A stretch of DNA of 64,000 nt from a virus: IMG/VR virus record IMGVR_UViG_3300042391_001376, positions 1 through 64,000 of that record; one strand, given 5' to 3'. The notes under the pieces were generated by a model. The model worked only from the letters and a program-made list of their open reading frames with translations, was not told where the DNA came from and searched no databases. Positions 34,748 through 44,220 of the stretch are shown piece by piece. The position numbers were made by a program, and so were the translations under genes. Position 1 is the stretch's first letter. Every line of letters starts with the position of its first letter.

Positions 34748-34756
34748 ATTATATCA
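34748..34756 (-). promoter_or_regulatory. Extended -10 promoter of thyX, leaderless
   Basis: On the minus strand TGATATAAT, then ATATCT, then ATG. There is no clear -35 box. Transcription should begin on the A of the start codon. Confidence 0.7.
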
Positions 34757-34764
34757 CCAGATAA

Positions 34765-36870
34765 TTACTTATTGTTATCCTTTATGAATTTAATTTCACA
34801 TGCGTCTGTAGTGCAGTATCTTTCGCCTATTGCGTCTGCTGCCATTCCTGCATATACACCAGTTAAATCTATTGGGAATAGTTTTAACCCTGCTTCTGCA
34901 TACTCTTCTTCTGTTATTTGAGTATAAGGCATTTGAGGATAGGTATCATTACCGCTCGGCAAGAATGAAACAGTTTTTAGCTGACCATCATACATGTGAA
35001 GAACGGTGCCAACATGCTGTGCTTCTGTGTCCTTATCAAATGATATAGTCACAGATACAGAGTTGTCTGACCAATATCTCTGTGCAGTTGCCGCTAACGA
35101 CATCTTCTCAAAGATCGTAACATCACGCTCTGCTCTTGCAGCTTGTGATTTAATTGGGAAATAAACTACAGAAGTTGTATCCGGAGATTCAGAAGCTGGT
35201 TCTACTTTATAATTAGCCATTCTAAACAACGGAAGCATAGGGTCATCATTAGAGAACCTAATAGTTCTATTAAAGTACTTGCCACCTGGAGTCCAGTGAA
35301 CGCCTGGTGATTCACCAGCAAGAATAGATACGGTTCCAGATGGTTTGATTGTCGTCATCTTAATTGATTCACGAATTCCAAGCCATTCAGAATAAACATT
35401 GTCATAACGCTGAATTGTCTTGTAACCTTGGTCCATCCATTCGCGCAATGCAGGAACTCCAACACGGTCAGCAAAGTTTGCTACACCTGACATAGAAGCC
35501 CCGATGCGACGATTGCGTTGCATGATAGCATTAGTTTCTTCCCAGTGTGTCGGCAGCAGGGTTACTGTCTTTGCATAAAGATACGCAAACTTTAATGTGC
35601 GTTTGTAATCCTCTAGGCTATCGTGCCTATTAAGATAGGTCTCTACAAGAGTACAACACTCATAGGACTCTAGGGATTGCTCTGCGCACGGGTTGTACCC
35701 TGCCACTCTGTGATCCTTGTTATTTGGTGGATCAGCTAATCTTCCATACTTGCGTGACATATCCATCCATAAAACACCTGGCTCACCATTGAGTGAAATG
35801 CCCTCAACGATGCTAGAAAGATCCACGCCAACAGATGTTTCTATTGAGTTGTTAGACATCCAAGCCCAACCTGGATTGTTTCTATCGTAAGAGTTTCTTT
35901 CGGGGAACACTGCGGCATTCTTAAGATTGAGGAAGTTGTCATCTTCTAAGCGGCCGATAAGTAACTCGGCTGATCTACGGACGTTGCCAGAAACCACACA
36001 GACGCCTATGACGTTGCCTATGTCTGCAATATCAACACGGGTAAGCTTCTCTCCCTTACGGCCACTAAACATCTTTACAATGTGCTTGTGGAGCTTCTCT
36101 AGTGGCTCATGGCCTGCAGCTACACCACCAAATGTTTTAATCGGTGTGCCAAGTGGTCTTATCAAAGAGTAATCAAATTGAATTAATTCTTGATCTGGCT
36201 TTAGATATGAGTTCAGCAGCAGTGCCATCGAATCAACCCAGCCCTCTCTAGTATCCGCAATCACCAAAGGAGTACTGCCGTCAACAGTTTTTGGTTCATA
36301 GATTGTAAAATCTTTATCTGCTCCCTTATCATCAAATCCTACCCCAACTCCAAGCATTGATGCTTCCATCAAGAACGCAAATGGTTTTGCTGGATTAAAC
36401 TTATTCATTTCTCCAGTAGAAACAAATGCACAGTTCTGTAGTGCTGCGGAATTCTTTTGAACGTTAACAATGTTTGTGCCCATTGCCCATAAGCCTCGTC
36501 CAGGAGGTGTCCACTTAAGATTAAACAGTCTGTCAAAAGCTTCTTTAGCCGAAGCTTGTGCCTTGGCATCGTTCCAAGGTAAACGGTTCTTCTTGCAGTG
36601 ATCTTTCTGAAGAGAATACATTCCATTTATTACGCGCTCGCAAACATCGGACCAAGATTCTTTTGTGCCATCTTCTTTTAGTCTAGAGTATGTACGTAAA
36701 AATGTTATTTCCCCAACTGAGTTACCGCCAGCATCCCTATACCCAAATGGGGCAACAGCATTTTTGTAACCTGATACAAAATCATCTGTTAACTTAAAAG
36801 AAAACATTGATGGTATTCTGTTTGGGATTGGGGTTAAGTCTGGGTTACCGTTTTCAATTTCTTCTGGCAT
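34765..36870 (-). CDS. nrdJ: Adenosylcobalamin-dependent ribonucleotide reductase, class II
   Basis: At 701 residues this is the size of the monomeric Lactobacillus-type enzyme (RTPR). Visible motifs are WTPPGRGLWAMGTNIV, ALQNCAFVSTG (first redox Cys), MLGVGVGFDDKG, SGNVRRSAELLIG, NPCAEQSLESYECCTLVETY (active-site Cys and Glu region), IKPSGTVSILAGESPGVHW and a C-terminal CTTDAC pair that re-reduces the active site. It makes dNTPs from NTPs without oxygen but needs B12 from the host. It lies upstream of thyX in the same direction. Confidence 0.95.
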   Translation of the reverse strand: MPEEIENGNPDLTPIPNRIPSMFSFKLTDDFVSGYKNAVAPFGYRDAGGNSVGEITFLRTYSRLKEDGTKESWSDVCERVINGMYSLQKDHCKKNRLPWNDAKAQASAKEAFDRLFNLKWTPPGRGLWAMGTNIVNVQKNSAALQNCAFVSTGEMNKFNPAKPFAFLMEASMLGVGVGFDDKGADKDFTIYEPKTVDGSTPLVIADTREGWVDSMALLLNSYLKPDQELIQFDYSLIRPLGTPIKTFGGVAAGHEPLEKLHKHIVKMFSGRKGEKLTRVDIADIGNVIGVCVVSGNVRRSAELLIGRLEDDNFLNLKNAAVFPERNSYDRNNPGWAWMSNNSIETSVGVDLSSIVEGISLNGEPGVLWMDMSRKYGRLADPPNNKDHRVAGYNPCAEQSLESYECCTLVETYLNRHDSLEDYKRTLKFAYLYAKTVTLLPTHWEETNAIMQRNRRIGASMSGVANFADRVGVPALREWMDQGYKTIQRYDNVYSEWLGIRESIKMTTIKPSGTVSILAGESPGVHWTPGGKYFNRTIRFSNDDPMLPLFRMANYKVEPASESPDTTSVVYFPIKSQAARAERDVTIFEKMSLAATAQRYWSDNSVSVTISFDKDTEAQHVGTVLHMYDGQLKTVSFLPSGNDTYPQMPYTQITEEEYAEAGLKLFPIDLTGVYAGMAADAIGERYCTTDACEIKFIKDNNK

Positions 36871-36878
36871 CTTTGCTC

Positions 36879-37577
36879 CTAATTGCTAATTTTTTTTATA
36901 TATTTAGAATTTGTTTTTTCAATCTCTGTGTTTTTAATTTTTAGAATATCCTGTAAAGAGTATACCTTGTGTATTTCTCTTTCAAAGAAATAACCGCTTC
37001 TCCAATTAAAAACATTGTTAACATTTTTCTTATGATTAACAAACATGTTACAGACTACAGCACCGCCATAGGATTTAACGATGTTTGATAACTTAATCTT
37101 TAACCCCTCTACGTTCAGAGTGTCTAAGTCTTCATTTTCTCTAGCCTTTTCATAAAGCCAATTAAATGCTTGTCTACCTAAAGGAGATATATCTATTGGA
37201 TCTATGACTCCTAATAGTATTGCTTTATTTCTATTCTTTGCTATATCAATATCTTCTTTAACAACTTTTTTAAAAATATCAAACCAATCTTTTTCATTAA
37301 ACTGGACCCAAGCTGTGCACCAAAACAAAAGATTTTCTGGAGGAGATGGGACTTGGCTTTTTTCGGTGTAAGGTAAGAGCACTGCGCAGCTGATGGCTCT
37401 CTTCATGAAAGCTTTTCTTGAATCTACATCTTTAGATTTGGAACCTGATATTTCCCAAAGTTTATTTATATTCTTTTTCCAATCTGTTGGGCCTAAAAAT
37501 ATGTTTAGATATCTTTCTGCAACCTCCAGTGGGATGGTGTCTTCCTGAATAACTTTTTCTAGAATATCTAAAGACAT
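36879..37577 (-). CDS. Hypothetical protein upstream of nrdJ
   Basis: This 232-residue protein is helical, with LEVAERYLNIFLGPTDWKKN, FWCTAWVQFNEKDWFDIFKK and SYGGAVVCNMFVNHKKNVNN. No family is recognised. It is 8 bases from nrdJ and the first gene after the terminator at 37628-37657, so its start lies near the 5' end of the nucleotide metabolism transcript. A promoter must lie in the AT-rich 37578-37620 segment, but no box stands out. Confidence 0.55.
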   Translation of the reverse strand: MSLDILEKVIQEDTIPLEVAERYLNIFLGPTDWKKNINKLWEISGSKSKDVDSRKAFMKRAISCAVLLPYTEKSQVPSPPENLLFWCTAWVQFNEKDWFDIFKKVVKEDIDIAKNRNKAILLGVIDPIDISPLGRQAFNWLYEKARENEDLDTLNVEGLKIKLSNIVKSYGGAVVCNMFVNHKKNVNNVFNWRSGYFFEREIHKVYSLQDILKIKNTEIEKTNSKYIKKISN

Positions 37578-37627
37578 TTATAATCCTTTATAAAACTACT
37601 AAAACTCATAAAAGAACCGTATAAAAA

Positions 37628-37657
37628 GATCATCCCGCTCGAAAGAGCGGGATGATC
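37628..37657 (-). terminator. Intrinsic terminator of the 37742-38374 gene
   Basis: GATCATCCCGCTC and GAGCGGGATGATC form a perfect 13-bp stem with a GAAA loop (TTTC on the minus strand). On the minus strand TTTTTAT follows at once. The structural gene upstream therefore forms its own transcription unit. Confidence 0.9.
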
Positions 37658-37741
37658 CTTAACGCACTAGTGAGCGTCGGTTTCCGTGATACTGATTATA
37701 TCACAGTAGCCGTGCGGCTCATGCTATGTTATTCAATTTTA

Positions 37742-38374
37742 TTACAATGCTTTTGCTGATGGAACACCTTTGTATTCTTTTGGATGTGCTCTACCATAAA
37801 TTGTGGTATCGTTAGCTTGCCCATAATTGGCAGTAAATACTTTTGTGCTAGCAACACCTTGGACATCGAACGGTCTAAACAAACCAAACGATGCTGGCGC
37901 ACCTTCTGCGTCAGTTCTTGGTGCATGACCGTATGTTGCTGGCATAACATTTGCCGATGTAACACCGTCAAAAATAAAGTTGCTATACGAACCGTAGTAC
38001 AAGCTTCTCTTAGCGTGACCACCGTCGAGAGCTTTTGCTCCAGCGATGCCCTTGTATTCAAGCGGGCGGTATCTTGCGCCTGCGTATGTTGCTGTACCGT
38101 CTGCGAATGTTCCGGCCAAAGGTGTAGTGCCAACATAAAGTGTTGAGCCAGTGAACAATTGCGACAGAAGAACGTTACCAGGACGAGCTCCAGATCCAGG
38201 AGTATACGCATTATCTGGTGCGCCTGTAAGTAACTGGCTGGTATTGCGCAGTGGGTAGTACGAGTATGTGCCTTTGCCTTTTGCTTTGCCAGTGAGAGTG
38301 TAATATGGGTTCACCATATCATTGGTGTTTTGGCCTCTCAAAACAGGTCTTGGACCAACGTAGAATGTAGCCAT
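37742..38374 (-). CDS. Repeat-containing structural-type protein, separately transcribed
   Basis: This 210-residue Gly/Ala/Tyr/Thr-rich protein has degenerate repeats with a core of (Y/V)xGV(A/P)SAKxh: EYKGIAGAKAL, DVQGVASTKVF, FDGVTSANVM and EYKGVPSAKAL, most followed by a Y-G pair. It has AAGGAG before the ATG, a promoter, a strong terminator and somewhat GC-richer codons than its neighbours. High expression of a virion protein, such as a capsid decoration or tail sheath accessory, seems likely. No known family is recognised. Confidence 0.7.
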   Translation of the reverse strand: MATFYVGPRPVLRGQNTNDMVNPYYTLTGKAKGKGTYSYYPLRNTSQLLTGAPDNAYTPGSGARPGNVLLSQLFTGSTLYVGTTPLAGTFADGTATYAGARYRPLEYKGIAGAKALDGGHAKRSLYYGSYSNFIFDGVTSANVMPATYGHAPRTDAEGAPASFGLFRPFDVQGVASTKVFTANYGQANDTTIYGRAHPKEYKGVPSAKAL

Positions 38375-38417
38375 TATGTAATCTCCTTATAGAACCTTGA
38401 TGCCTATATAGTAAAAT

Positions 38418-38447
38418 TGTATATGATTTTTCGAACTTTTATTTCAA
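38418..38447 (-). promoter_or_regulatory. Promoter of the repeat-containing structural gene
   Basis: On the minus strand TTGAAA, 18 bases, then TATACA. A leader of about 35 bases ends in AAGGAG. A second weak -10 (TATATA) lies a few bases downstream. Confidence 0.5.
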
Positions 38448-38456
38448 AAATAAAAA

Positions 38457-39746
38457 TTAAGCTTGGTCCAAAGTATCATAATCGATAATCAGATCCGACA
38501 ATACTGGAGCTGTTTTATCCTCAAGCATGTTAAGAGTAATTTCTATCCAGACTTCTGTTGAAGCACCGGGGTTAGATGTGCTGTAAGCGGCGTCTATAAG
38601 CTCGTTACCGCCGTCAAAAGGGTAGATGACTCTGTAAGAGAAGGCTTGAGAAACTAGCGACCTAGGGACGTTATATATAACCGGGTCAACGCTATTTATC
38701 GAACCTATAAGTTTGCCAACTGGAGCTTTAAAATTAATTATTGTCTTACCAGAAGAAGCGAACTTATCGTACCTTACATCTAGGTCCGACAAACCATATG
38801 TATATACATACTTGTCGAGTTCTTTAAAGTAATTTTGTTGACGCAAAACTATTCTTACGGCTGTCATATCTAAGTCTGAAAAATAGAAGCACAGGGGACC
38901 AGAATTTCTGATCTCATCCGACCCATCCACTACCCATGCCCCAGGAGGAACATTCCCAATAGCTTCAGTCTCCCCATCGTACAGGGAATTGAAGTTAAGT
39001 GGGGTCCAACCATCTGCTGAAGATAACGTAGGGTTTGCTTTATTTGTATACTCTATGGAATAAACATTAACAGAATGCATTGGATAAGGGTTTAGTTTTA
39101 TGCAGTTTGTTTTTAATGATCCAGTAAACTCTGCGGATATTTTGCAGTAGAAGGTTAGCTGAGCTACCCCCAGCCCATTGCTATCAGCCACTATAGTTCT
39201 ACTCCAAACCTTGGTGGGATCATCTAAGATGGCGTTATAGATCGGAGTTGTATTAACAATAGCTCCAGGTGTATCTACACCGCCTAGATTATTCTCTATA
39301 TTCGTTTTGAATAGATCTGATATAAGTTGACCAACTGAAGAATTGTAAAATTTTACCTTTGAACTTGAAGCGTTAGGTACTTTGGGTAGCGTAATTACGT
39401 TGTAGTGGGGATCAATGGTGAGTAGATCTGTTGGCCCTATGGAGAAATCTGTACCGTTAAACTTACTGTATTCTATTTGATTAAACGAATGTATAGAAGT
39501 TTTGCCGCCGCCAGCTTCAAGTGCCGATATTCTATCGCTTAAATCATCCACGGCATTAGCCAACATTGACTGGTCTTTTAGTACTCTCTCGAAAGCTTGT
39601 TCTAACCTTGCGTCAATAACGTTTGCTTTATTATAAAGATAGAGAAGGTCTTGATAGTTTTCTTCTATTCTAGAATTATAATCGTTGCTATCTGTTGGAC
39701 CACCATACTGGATGTTCCTCTTTTTAGTGTTCAATATGTCAGCCAT
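38457..39746 (-). CDS. Virion protein, coiled coil plus beta domains
   Basis: In this 429-residue protein the N-terminus is a coiled coil (NYQDLLYLYNKANVIDARLE, then MLANAVDDLSDRISALE) and the rest beta-rich. ALCFYFSDLDMTAVRIVLRQ-type wording, QNYFKELDKYVYTYGLSDLD and the segment after it correspond to a module also found in the proteins at 40172, 42289 and 44221. It is the last gene of the tail/baseplate block. Probably a baseplate wedge or tail-fibre attachment protein (inference from context). Confidence 0.65.
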   Translation of the reverse strand: MADILNTKKRNIQYGGPTDSNDYNSRIEENYQDLLYLYNKANVIDARLEQAFERVLKDQSMLANAVDDLSDRISALEAGGGKTSIHSFNQIEYSKFNGTDFSIGPTDLLTIDPHYNVITLPKVPNASSSKVKFYNSSVGQLISDLFKTNIENNLGGVDTPGAIVNTTPIYNAILDDPTKVWSRTIVADSNGLGVAQLTFYCKISAEFTGSLKTNCIKLNPYPMHSVNVYSIEYTNKANPTLSSADGWTPLNFNSLYDGETEAIGNVPPGAWVVDGSDEIRNSGPLCFYFSDLDMTAVRIVLRQQNYFKELDKYVYTYGLSDLDVRYDKFASSGKTIINFKAPVGKLIGSINSVDPVIYNVPRSLVSQAFSYRVIYPFDGGNELIDAAYSTSNPGASTEVWIEITLNMLEDKTAPVLSDLIIDYDTLDQA

Positions 39747-39747
39747 T

Positions 39748-40152
39748 TTATCTACCGTTCTCTAATCTAATTACTTTTTTTTCGATCCTTGAAAGCACAG
39801 CCGATAATCTATTGGCTTTACTCAAAACTAGATTCTTTTCCGAAGCGGTGTTTAAACCGCTCATATCTTTATAGTAAACTTTTATTGGCGTTAAATCATA
39901 AGATAAGCCATCATTGGATATGTCAAAGTCTGATAAGTTGTTTAAGTTTCCTATAAAATTACCTTCAATATTATCTATAGTTTCTTCTATATCTGATAAT
40001 GAATTGTTTATTTTATTGATATCTATTAAAAAGAAATTTAATTCCCTATTTTCTGCGATGCTACTTCTATACCCTCTATATATTTGTCTAAACCTATTAA
40101 AGAATGGTTGGAACAATTTGTTTTTAGCGTTGCTTGCGTAGGTCATTGGCAT
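39748..40152 (-). CDS. Small virion-operon protein, helical
   Basis: This 134-residue protein has a basic start (NAKNKLFQPFFNRFRQIYRG), a coiled-coil-like middle (DINKINNSLSDIEETIDNIE) and a helical end (LSKANRLSAVLSRIEKKVIR). It lies one base after the upstream genes' block and one base before the 429-residue protein. It may connect or chaperone the large proteins around it. No family is recognised. Confidence 0.55.
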   Translation of the reverse strand: MPMTYASNAKNKLFQPFFNRFRQIYRGYRSSIAENRELNFFLIDINKINNSLSDIEETIDNIEGNFIGNLNNLSDFDISNDGLSYDLTPIKVYYKDMSGLNTASEKNLVLSKANRLSAVLSRIEKKVIRLENGR

Positions 40153-40171
40153 AAGGTCACTCCGGTAATGT

Positions 40172-42292
40172 CTATAAGTCTTTGTGCTTAAACTTAATTT
40201 TTAAAGAATCAACTTTTGGACTAGCAAAAGGGTTTTCAAATCTGGTTAAATCTATTCTGTATCTTATGCTTGAAGGAGCAGTTGCTTTATTCGATAGATA
40301 AGAGAATCTAGACAACCCATTTGTAGGTGCAGATGCTAGTATTTCTTTTCTACCAAAAGGATTATCTATAGTAAAATATAAGTTGTCATTCATATTTCTA
40401 TTTCTAAAATCAAAACTATTTAAATAGAAAAAGTAATCAGTAAATATAGTGCCATAAGTAGACAGGTCCGTTCCATCTGTTAGCGTGAAAGAAACGGCCC
40501 CCGTGCCTGGCTTATTGTAAGTTATGACAAGATCATTTATTCCACTTAAAAAATTCCACTCAATAGTTTCATTTAGCTTACCCGATGGTAGATCTGCTAT
40601 TCTAACTCCGTTTAAATATACAGCTAAATCAAATGTGGTTATAGATTTTTTGATGTTATTGATAACTGTATTTTCTGTTTCGCAAGAAATCTTTGTTTGT
40701 ATATACCCATAGCTTGGGGAAGTAATGCCAGTTGATATTGTCCCCAGATTTTGCACTAGAACATTGCTTAACAAGTTATTATCTACGTTGTTGATTTCAC
40801 TAACCCAATAATTAACATCTTTATATACTTGAGACTCACTACCCAGGTAATAATAATGCTTAAATGAATTTAGATTACCTAATAGCATTGGCATTATATG
40901 ATCTTCGCTCTGGTCCAATGCAGCTACTCTGTAAACTTTTTTGTCTTGATATATTCTAGAGTTAGGGTTCAGGTCATTTATATTTTTAGAGCTTTCATTT
41001 ATTGGTATCAATTGCAACTGCTCTGAATTCGGAGAAGAAGAAATGTATTTAACATTCTTTAAAGACCCATCAAAATTAACTATGTTTTTAAAACCAATAT
41101 TTTGTGATCCGGAAGGAGAAATTGGTGTCCAATTAAAGTCATATATCGAAGTTGCATTCGGGTTATCTACTGCAACAAAATAAGATATGGAGCCATCAGT
41201 TATATATTGCTCCTGGACATCTAAAGACACTGAGTCTATAACCATTTGGCTGTTTGTGCTGACTGGGAGTGCTATAGGTTTTGAAACTATAGTACCATTC
41301 TTAGATCTGGTCACTGAACCTATTATAAGATCCCTTAGCCCTATCCTATAGACGTATGGGGAAGGTGATTCCTTGTCTATATAATCCGGTTCATTTTTAA
41401 ATAGTGTTATTTCAACAGAAGAATAGTTTTTTGGTTTTATAGAAAAACTAAAAACATCATAATCTAAATTAGAATTTTTGATGAACACTTCTTGGGGCGA
41501 ACCATCTGAATAATTAACTTTTAGTTGAGTTAAAATTGGGGAAGAAGTTAATACATAGCCTTCTACTTTTGATAAAATAATATTTCTATTTATAGGCATA
41601 TTCATGACTAAAGAAACAGGGACAGGAGATTGAGTCCTGTGCTCATACATCCAGTAGGTGTCGTTCAGACCATCAAAAACATTGCCGAATGTGTCGACGT
41701 CAATATTGTTTGACACCAACTCCCCATTTTCATATAGAGAGATTGTTGGCCTTATACCAGAAACATTATCTAAAGCAAATGCAGAATACCTATCTGAATT
41801 TTCTGAACTTATTACCGCTGAACCGTTTGACGTATCAACAAACCCAGTGGTAAATGGTATATCTATTTTATCTGCGGAAGAAAAATTCTCAGTATAAGAA
41901 TAAAAATATCCGTCTGCGTTATTATTAACAAATAAAAGATTGTCTACTTTTGATTCAAGTAATTTTCTTTTTGTTTTTAAGTTTTCAATTTTTTTGTTTA
42001 AAGTTGTTGCGACTTTAAAAAGCTCGTCATTATTTTCTAAAATAGTATCATACAAAACATCTAGATTGAACAAGCTGTTGATCATCAGTTCATTTAAAAT
42101 ATCAACATTAGTTTTATCTGTTCCGTTAAGTGCAGCATAATCTATCGGCAAAGGGAAGCCTGCTTTGTTTACCGAAAAATAGTCACTAAACGCATTTAAT
42201 ATTTGCTGCTCTGTTGGCTTGGTGCCATTAGAATAATATAACTTATATATATTTTCTAAAAATCTTCTTTTTTGTATTGTTGATATGTTCAT
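40172..42292 (-). CDS. Large virion protein of the four-member family
   Basis: This 706-residue protein has a helical N-terminus (TIQKRRFLENIYKLYYSNGT, then a coiled coil TTLNKKIENLKTKRKLLESK), followed by jelly-roll-like beta domains. A segment PYVYRIGLRDLIIGSVTRSK matches GIRDVALAYQEY in the next gene. A C-terminal IRYRIDLTRFENPFASPKVD strand set closes it. The start overlaps the upstream stop as ATGA. Likely a baseplate or tail-fibre protein. Confidence 0.65.
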   Translation of the reverse strand: MNISTIQKRRFLENIYKLYYSNGTKPTEQQILNAFSDYFSVNKAGFPLPIDYAALNGTDKTNVDILNELMINSLFNLDVLYDTILENNDELFKVATTLNKKIENLKTKRKLLESKVDNLLFVNNNADGYFYSYTENFSSADKIDIPFTTGFVDTSNGSAVISSENSDRYSAFALDNVSGIRPTISLYENGELVSNNIDVDTFGNVFDGLNDTYWMYEHRTQSPVPVSLVMNMPINRNIILSKVEGYVLTSSPILTQLKVNYSDGSPQEVFIKNSNLDYDVFSFSIKPKNYSSVEITLFKNEPDYIDKESPSPYVYRIGLRDLIIGSVTRSKNGTIVSKPIALPVSTNSQMVIDSVSLDVQEQYITDGSISYFVAVDNPNATSIYDFNWTPISPSGSQNIGFKNIVNFDGSLKNVKYISSSPNSEQLQLIPINESSKNINDLNPNSRIYQDKKVYRVAALDQSEDHIMPMLLGNLNSFKHYYYLGSESQVYKDVNYWVSEINNVDNNLLSNVLVQNLGTISTGITSPSYGYIQTKISCETENTVINNIKKSITTFDLAVYLNGVRIADLPSGKLNETIEWNFLSGINDLVITYNKPGTGAVSFTLTDGTDLSTYGTIFTDYFFYLNSFDFRNRNMNDNLYFTIDNPFGRKEILASAPTNGLSRFSYLSNKATAPSSIRYRIDLTRFENPFASPKVDSLKIKFKHKDL

Positions 42293-44211
42293 ACTTGCTT
42301 AACCTTTGCTGCCAATTTATAAGAGTAGACAACTGGTGTAACGTTAGATGAACCCTTAACTATTCTGATCTTAACTAGAATATTTTTTACCTGGCTTGGA
42401 ACGGAATATTCAATTTTATTTATTGTTGTCTTTGGATAATTAAGGTATTGGACACCAGGCAACTTAAAACCCACGGCTATGTTTTGGTTGAAAGCTAGTA
42501 TCTCAGGGATTGATATGTTAGATGTTTTGCTTACAGTAAAACCGTATTGCACTGGTGCAATTTCTATCCACTTTTCTCCACCGTCCAAAGATACATAGCT
42601 CTGTATGTACCCGCCCGATCCTGAAATTTCGTTATAGTTACTTTCAATATCTAGCATCAGCGACTCTATGGGGGTATCAAATAAATACGGTTTTGAAATT
42701 ATATCTGCAGACAACTCATACTCCTGGTAGGCAAGAGCTACATCCCTAATGCCTATTGACATTCTTTTTGCCGGCAGAACTTCGTTTGAAATTTTTAATG
42801 GAATAGTAAAATTCTCTTCAGTCAAACCGGCTGAATCAGATTCATTTGAAGTTTTAATCACAACATTTAAATTTTGACTTAAACTATTATCTTTTTTAAA
42901 AACATTAGGGTTAGTCAACGTTGGTACTGTCGCGGATTTATTGTAAATAGTTTTAGTATATAGATCTTTATCAATCATTTCTGGGTTAAATCTATTGATT
43001 CCATAAAAAGGGCTGTTGTCTGCATTAGCAGATTCGTAATTTGTTTCCCAATAGGTATGCAATACTTCTACGTCTTGATAGTATGGTTGTTCAAGAACTA
43101 TTCTGCATTCTTTTACTCTTCTTTCTGAAAAGAAAAAAACTGCTGAGTTTAGAGAGTAATTATTTAAAGATTCCTTAGTAAGATTTTCTAAAGATAAACC
43201 TATAAAAAATTCTTTCTTTAATATGTTTTCTGTATTCCCGGCTAGATCTGTTAAGTGTATCTCTTTTACTTTAACTATTTTAGATGAATCAAAATATGGA
43301 GTTATATTTATTGAATTTGCTTTTTGAGCTGTATTAGATTTAATTGTGAAATCAAATATCAAAGGCTCATTTATGTCGTGGTCGGCCCAATTAATTAATG
43401 AGTTCTGTTCTGCACTAACTATGCTAGGGTCATTGACGATATAGCTAAATTCTTCTTCGCTCCTATACACATCATCAGTTGGAGTAACCCTTAAGGCTTC
43501 ATAGACAAAATATGTAGCCGGGTTAGAATCAATTAAGCTGTTAACATTTGAAGAACTTGGAGAGTTAACAAAACTGTATTCATAATTTATGCCAGAAATA
43601 TCATTTTGTTTTTTTACAGCCAAGTTGTTATTGCCTATAAAGCCATTGGAACGGTTAATGTTTACTCTGCTTGGCAGCCATTTAATTGGCCTGTCTTTTA
43701 TCCTTAGTGAAGCAAAACCGTTTGTTATCATCGGGTTTTGATTTACTTGAACTTTTTGCCAATCAATATAGTCTCCGTTTTCAAAAGAATCACCATTGTA
43801 AATTAAATCGTTTGAAGGACTAAGGCTGTACATCTGCAGGACTTTTGTCTTTGAAAGTATTCTTTCTGAATACTTTTTTTCATTTTCTATCTCTGAAGTG
43901 AAAAGGTTAAACAAACTAACTGCTTTGGCATTCAAAAAATCAAGCTGCTTAGCGGAAACATTTATATCATCTCTTATTGAATTTATAAATTTATTCATCT
44001 TAGTAGACGAAGGGGGCTCACTCTTGGTGAATAGTTCTAGAGAAGTTTGCGGCGAATTAATCTTATCGTATATATCTTTTAGATTTTTATTGAAATCTTC
44101 TAGAACATCTTGCTTAGTTACATAGTCCCCAGCAGCCTGCTTCTTAAGCATGTTTGCAATACTTAAAGCGATCTGATCATAGACTAAAGTTATTGGAGAA
44201 AGTTGTGTCAT
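42289..44211 (-). CDS. Large virion protein of the four-member family
   Basis: This 640-residue protein has an N-terminal helical region (IALSIANMLKKQAAGDYVTK), coiled coil, then beta domains. RRVKECRIVLEQPYYQDVEV is followed about 110 residues later by KRMSIGIRDVALAYQEYELS, and the C-terminus has KNILVKIRIVKGSSNVTPVV. The Q-P-x-Y and G-(I/L)-(R/S)-D motifs recur in its neighbours at the same relative order. A beta-sandwich, carbohydrate-binding fold is plausible (inference). Confidence 0.65.
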   Translation of the reverse strand: MTQLSPITLVYDQIALSIANMLKKQAAGDYVTKQDVLEDFNKNLKDIYDKINSPQTSLELFTKSEPPSSTKMNKFINSIRDDINVSAKQLDFLNAKAVSLFNLFTSEIENEKKYSERILSKTKVLQMYSLSPSNDLIYNGDSFENGDYIDWQKVQVNQNPMITNGFASLRIKDRPIKWLPSRVNINRSNGFIGNNNLAVKKQNDISGINYEYSFVNSPSSSNVNSLIDSNPATYFVYEALRVTPTDDVYRSEEEFSYIVNDPSIVSAEQNSLINWADHDINEPLIFDFTIKSNTAQKANSINITPYFDSSKIVKVKEIHLTDLAGNTENILKKEFFIGLSLENLTKESLNNYSLNSAVFFFSERRVKECRIVLEQPYYQDVEVLHTYWETNYESANADNSPFYGINRFNPEMIDKDLYTKTIYNKSATVPTLTNPNVFKKDNSLSQNLNVVIKTSNESDSAGLTEENFTIPLKISNEVLPAKRMSIGIRDVALAYQEYELSADIISKPYLFDTPIESLMLDIESNYNEISGSGGYIQSYVSLDGGEKWIEIAPVQYGFTVSKTSNISIPEILAFNQNIAVGFKLPGVQYLNYPKTTINKIEYSVPSQVKNILVKIRIVKGSSNVTPVVYSYKLAAKVKQV

Positions 44212-44220
44212 AATTTTTCT

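Noticed and set aside
37661-37735. Short palindromes (GTGATA...TATCAC) downstream of the repeat protein gene
   Set aside because: Only 6 pairs, with no U-tract. The strong terminator follows anyway.
38448-38457. AT-only hairpin after the 38457-39746 gene
   Set aside because: A 9-pair all-AT stem with a 3-base loop is too unstable to call a terminator and overlaps the promoter of the next gene.
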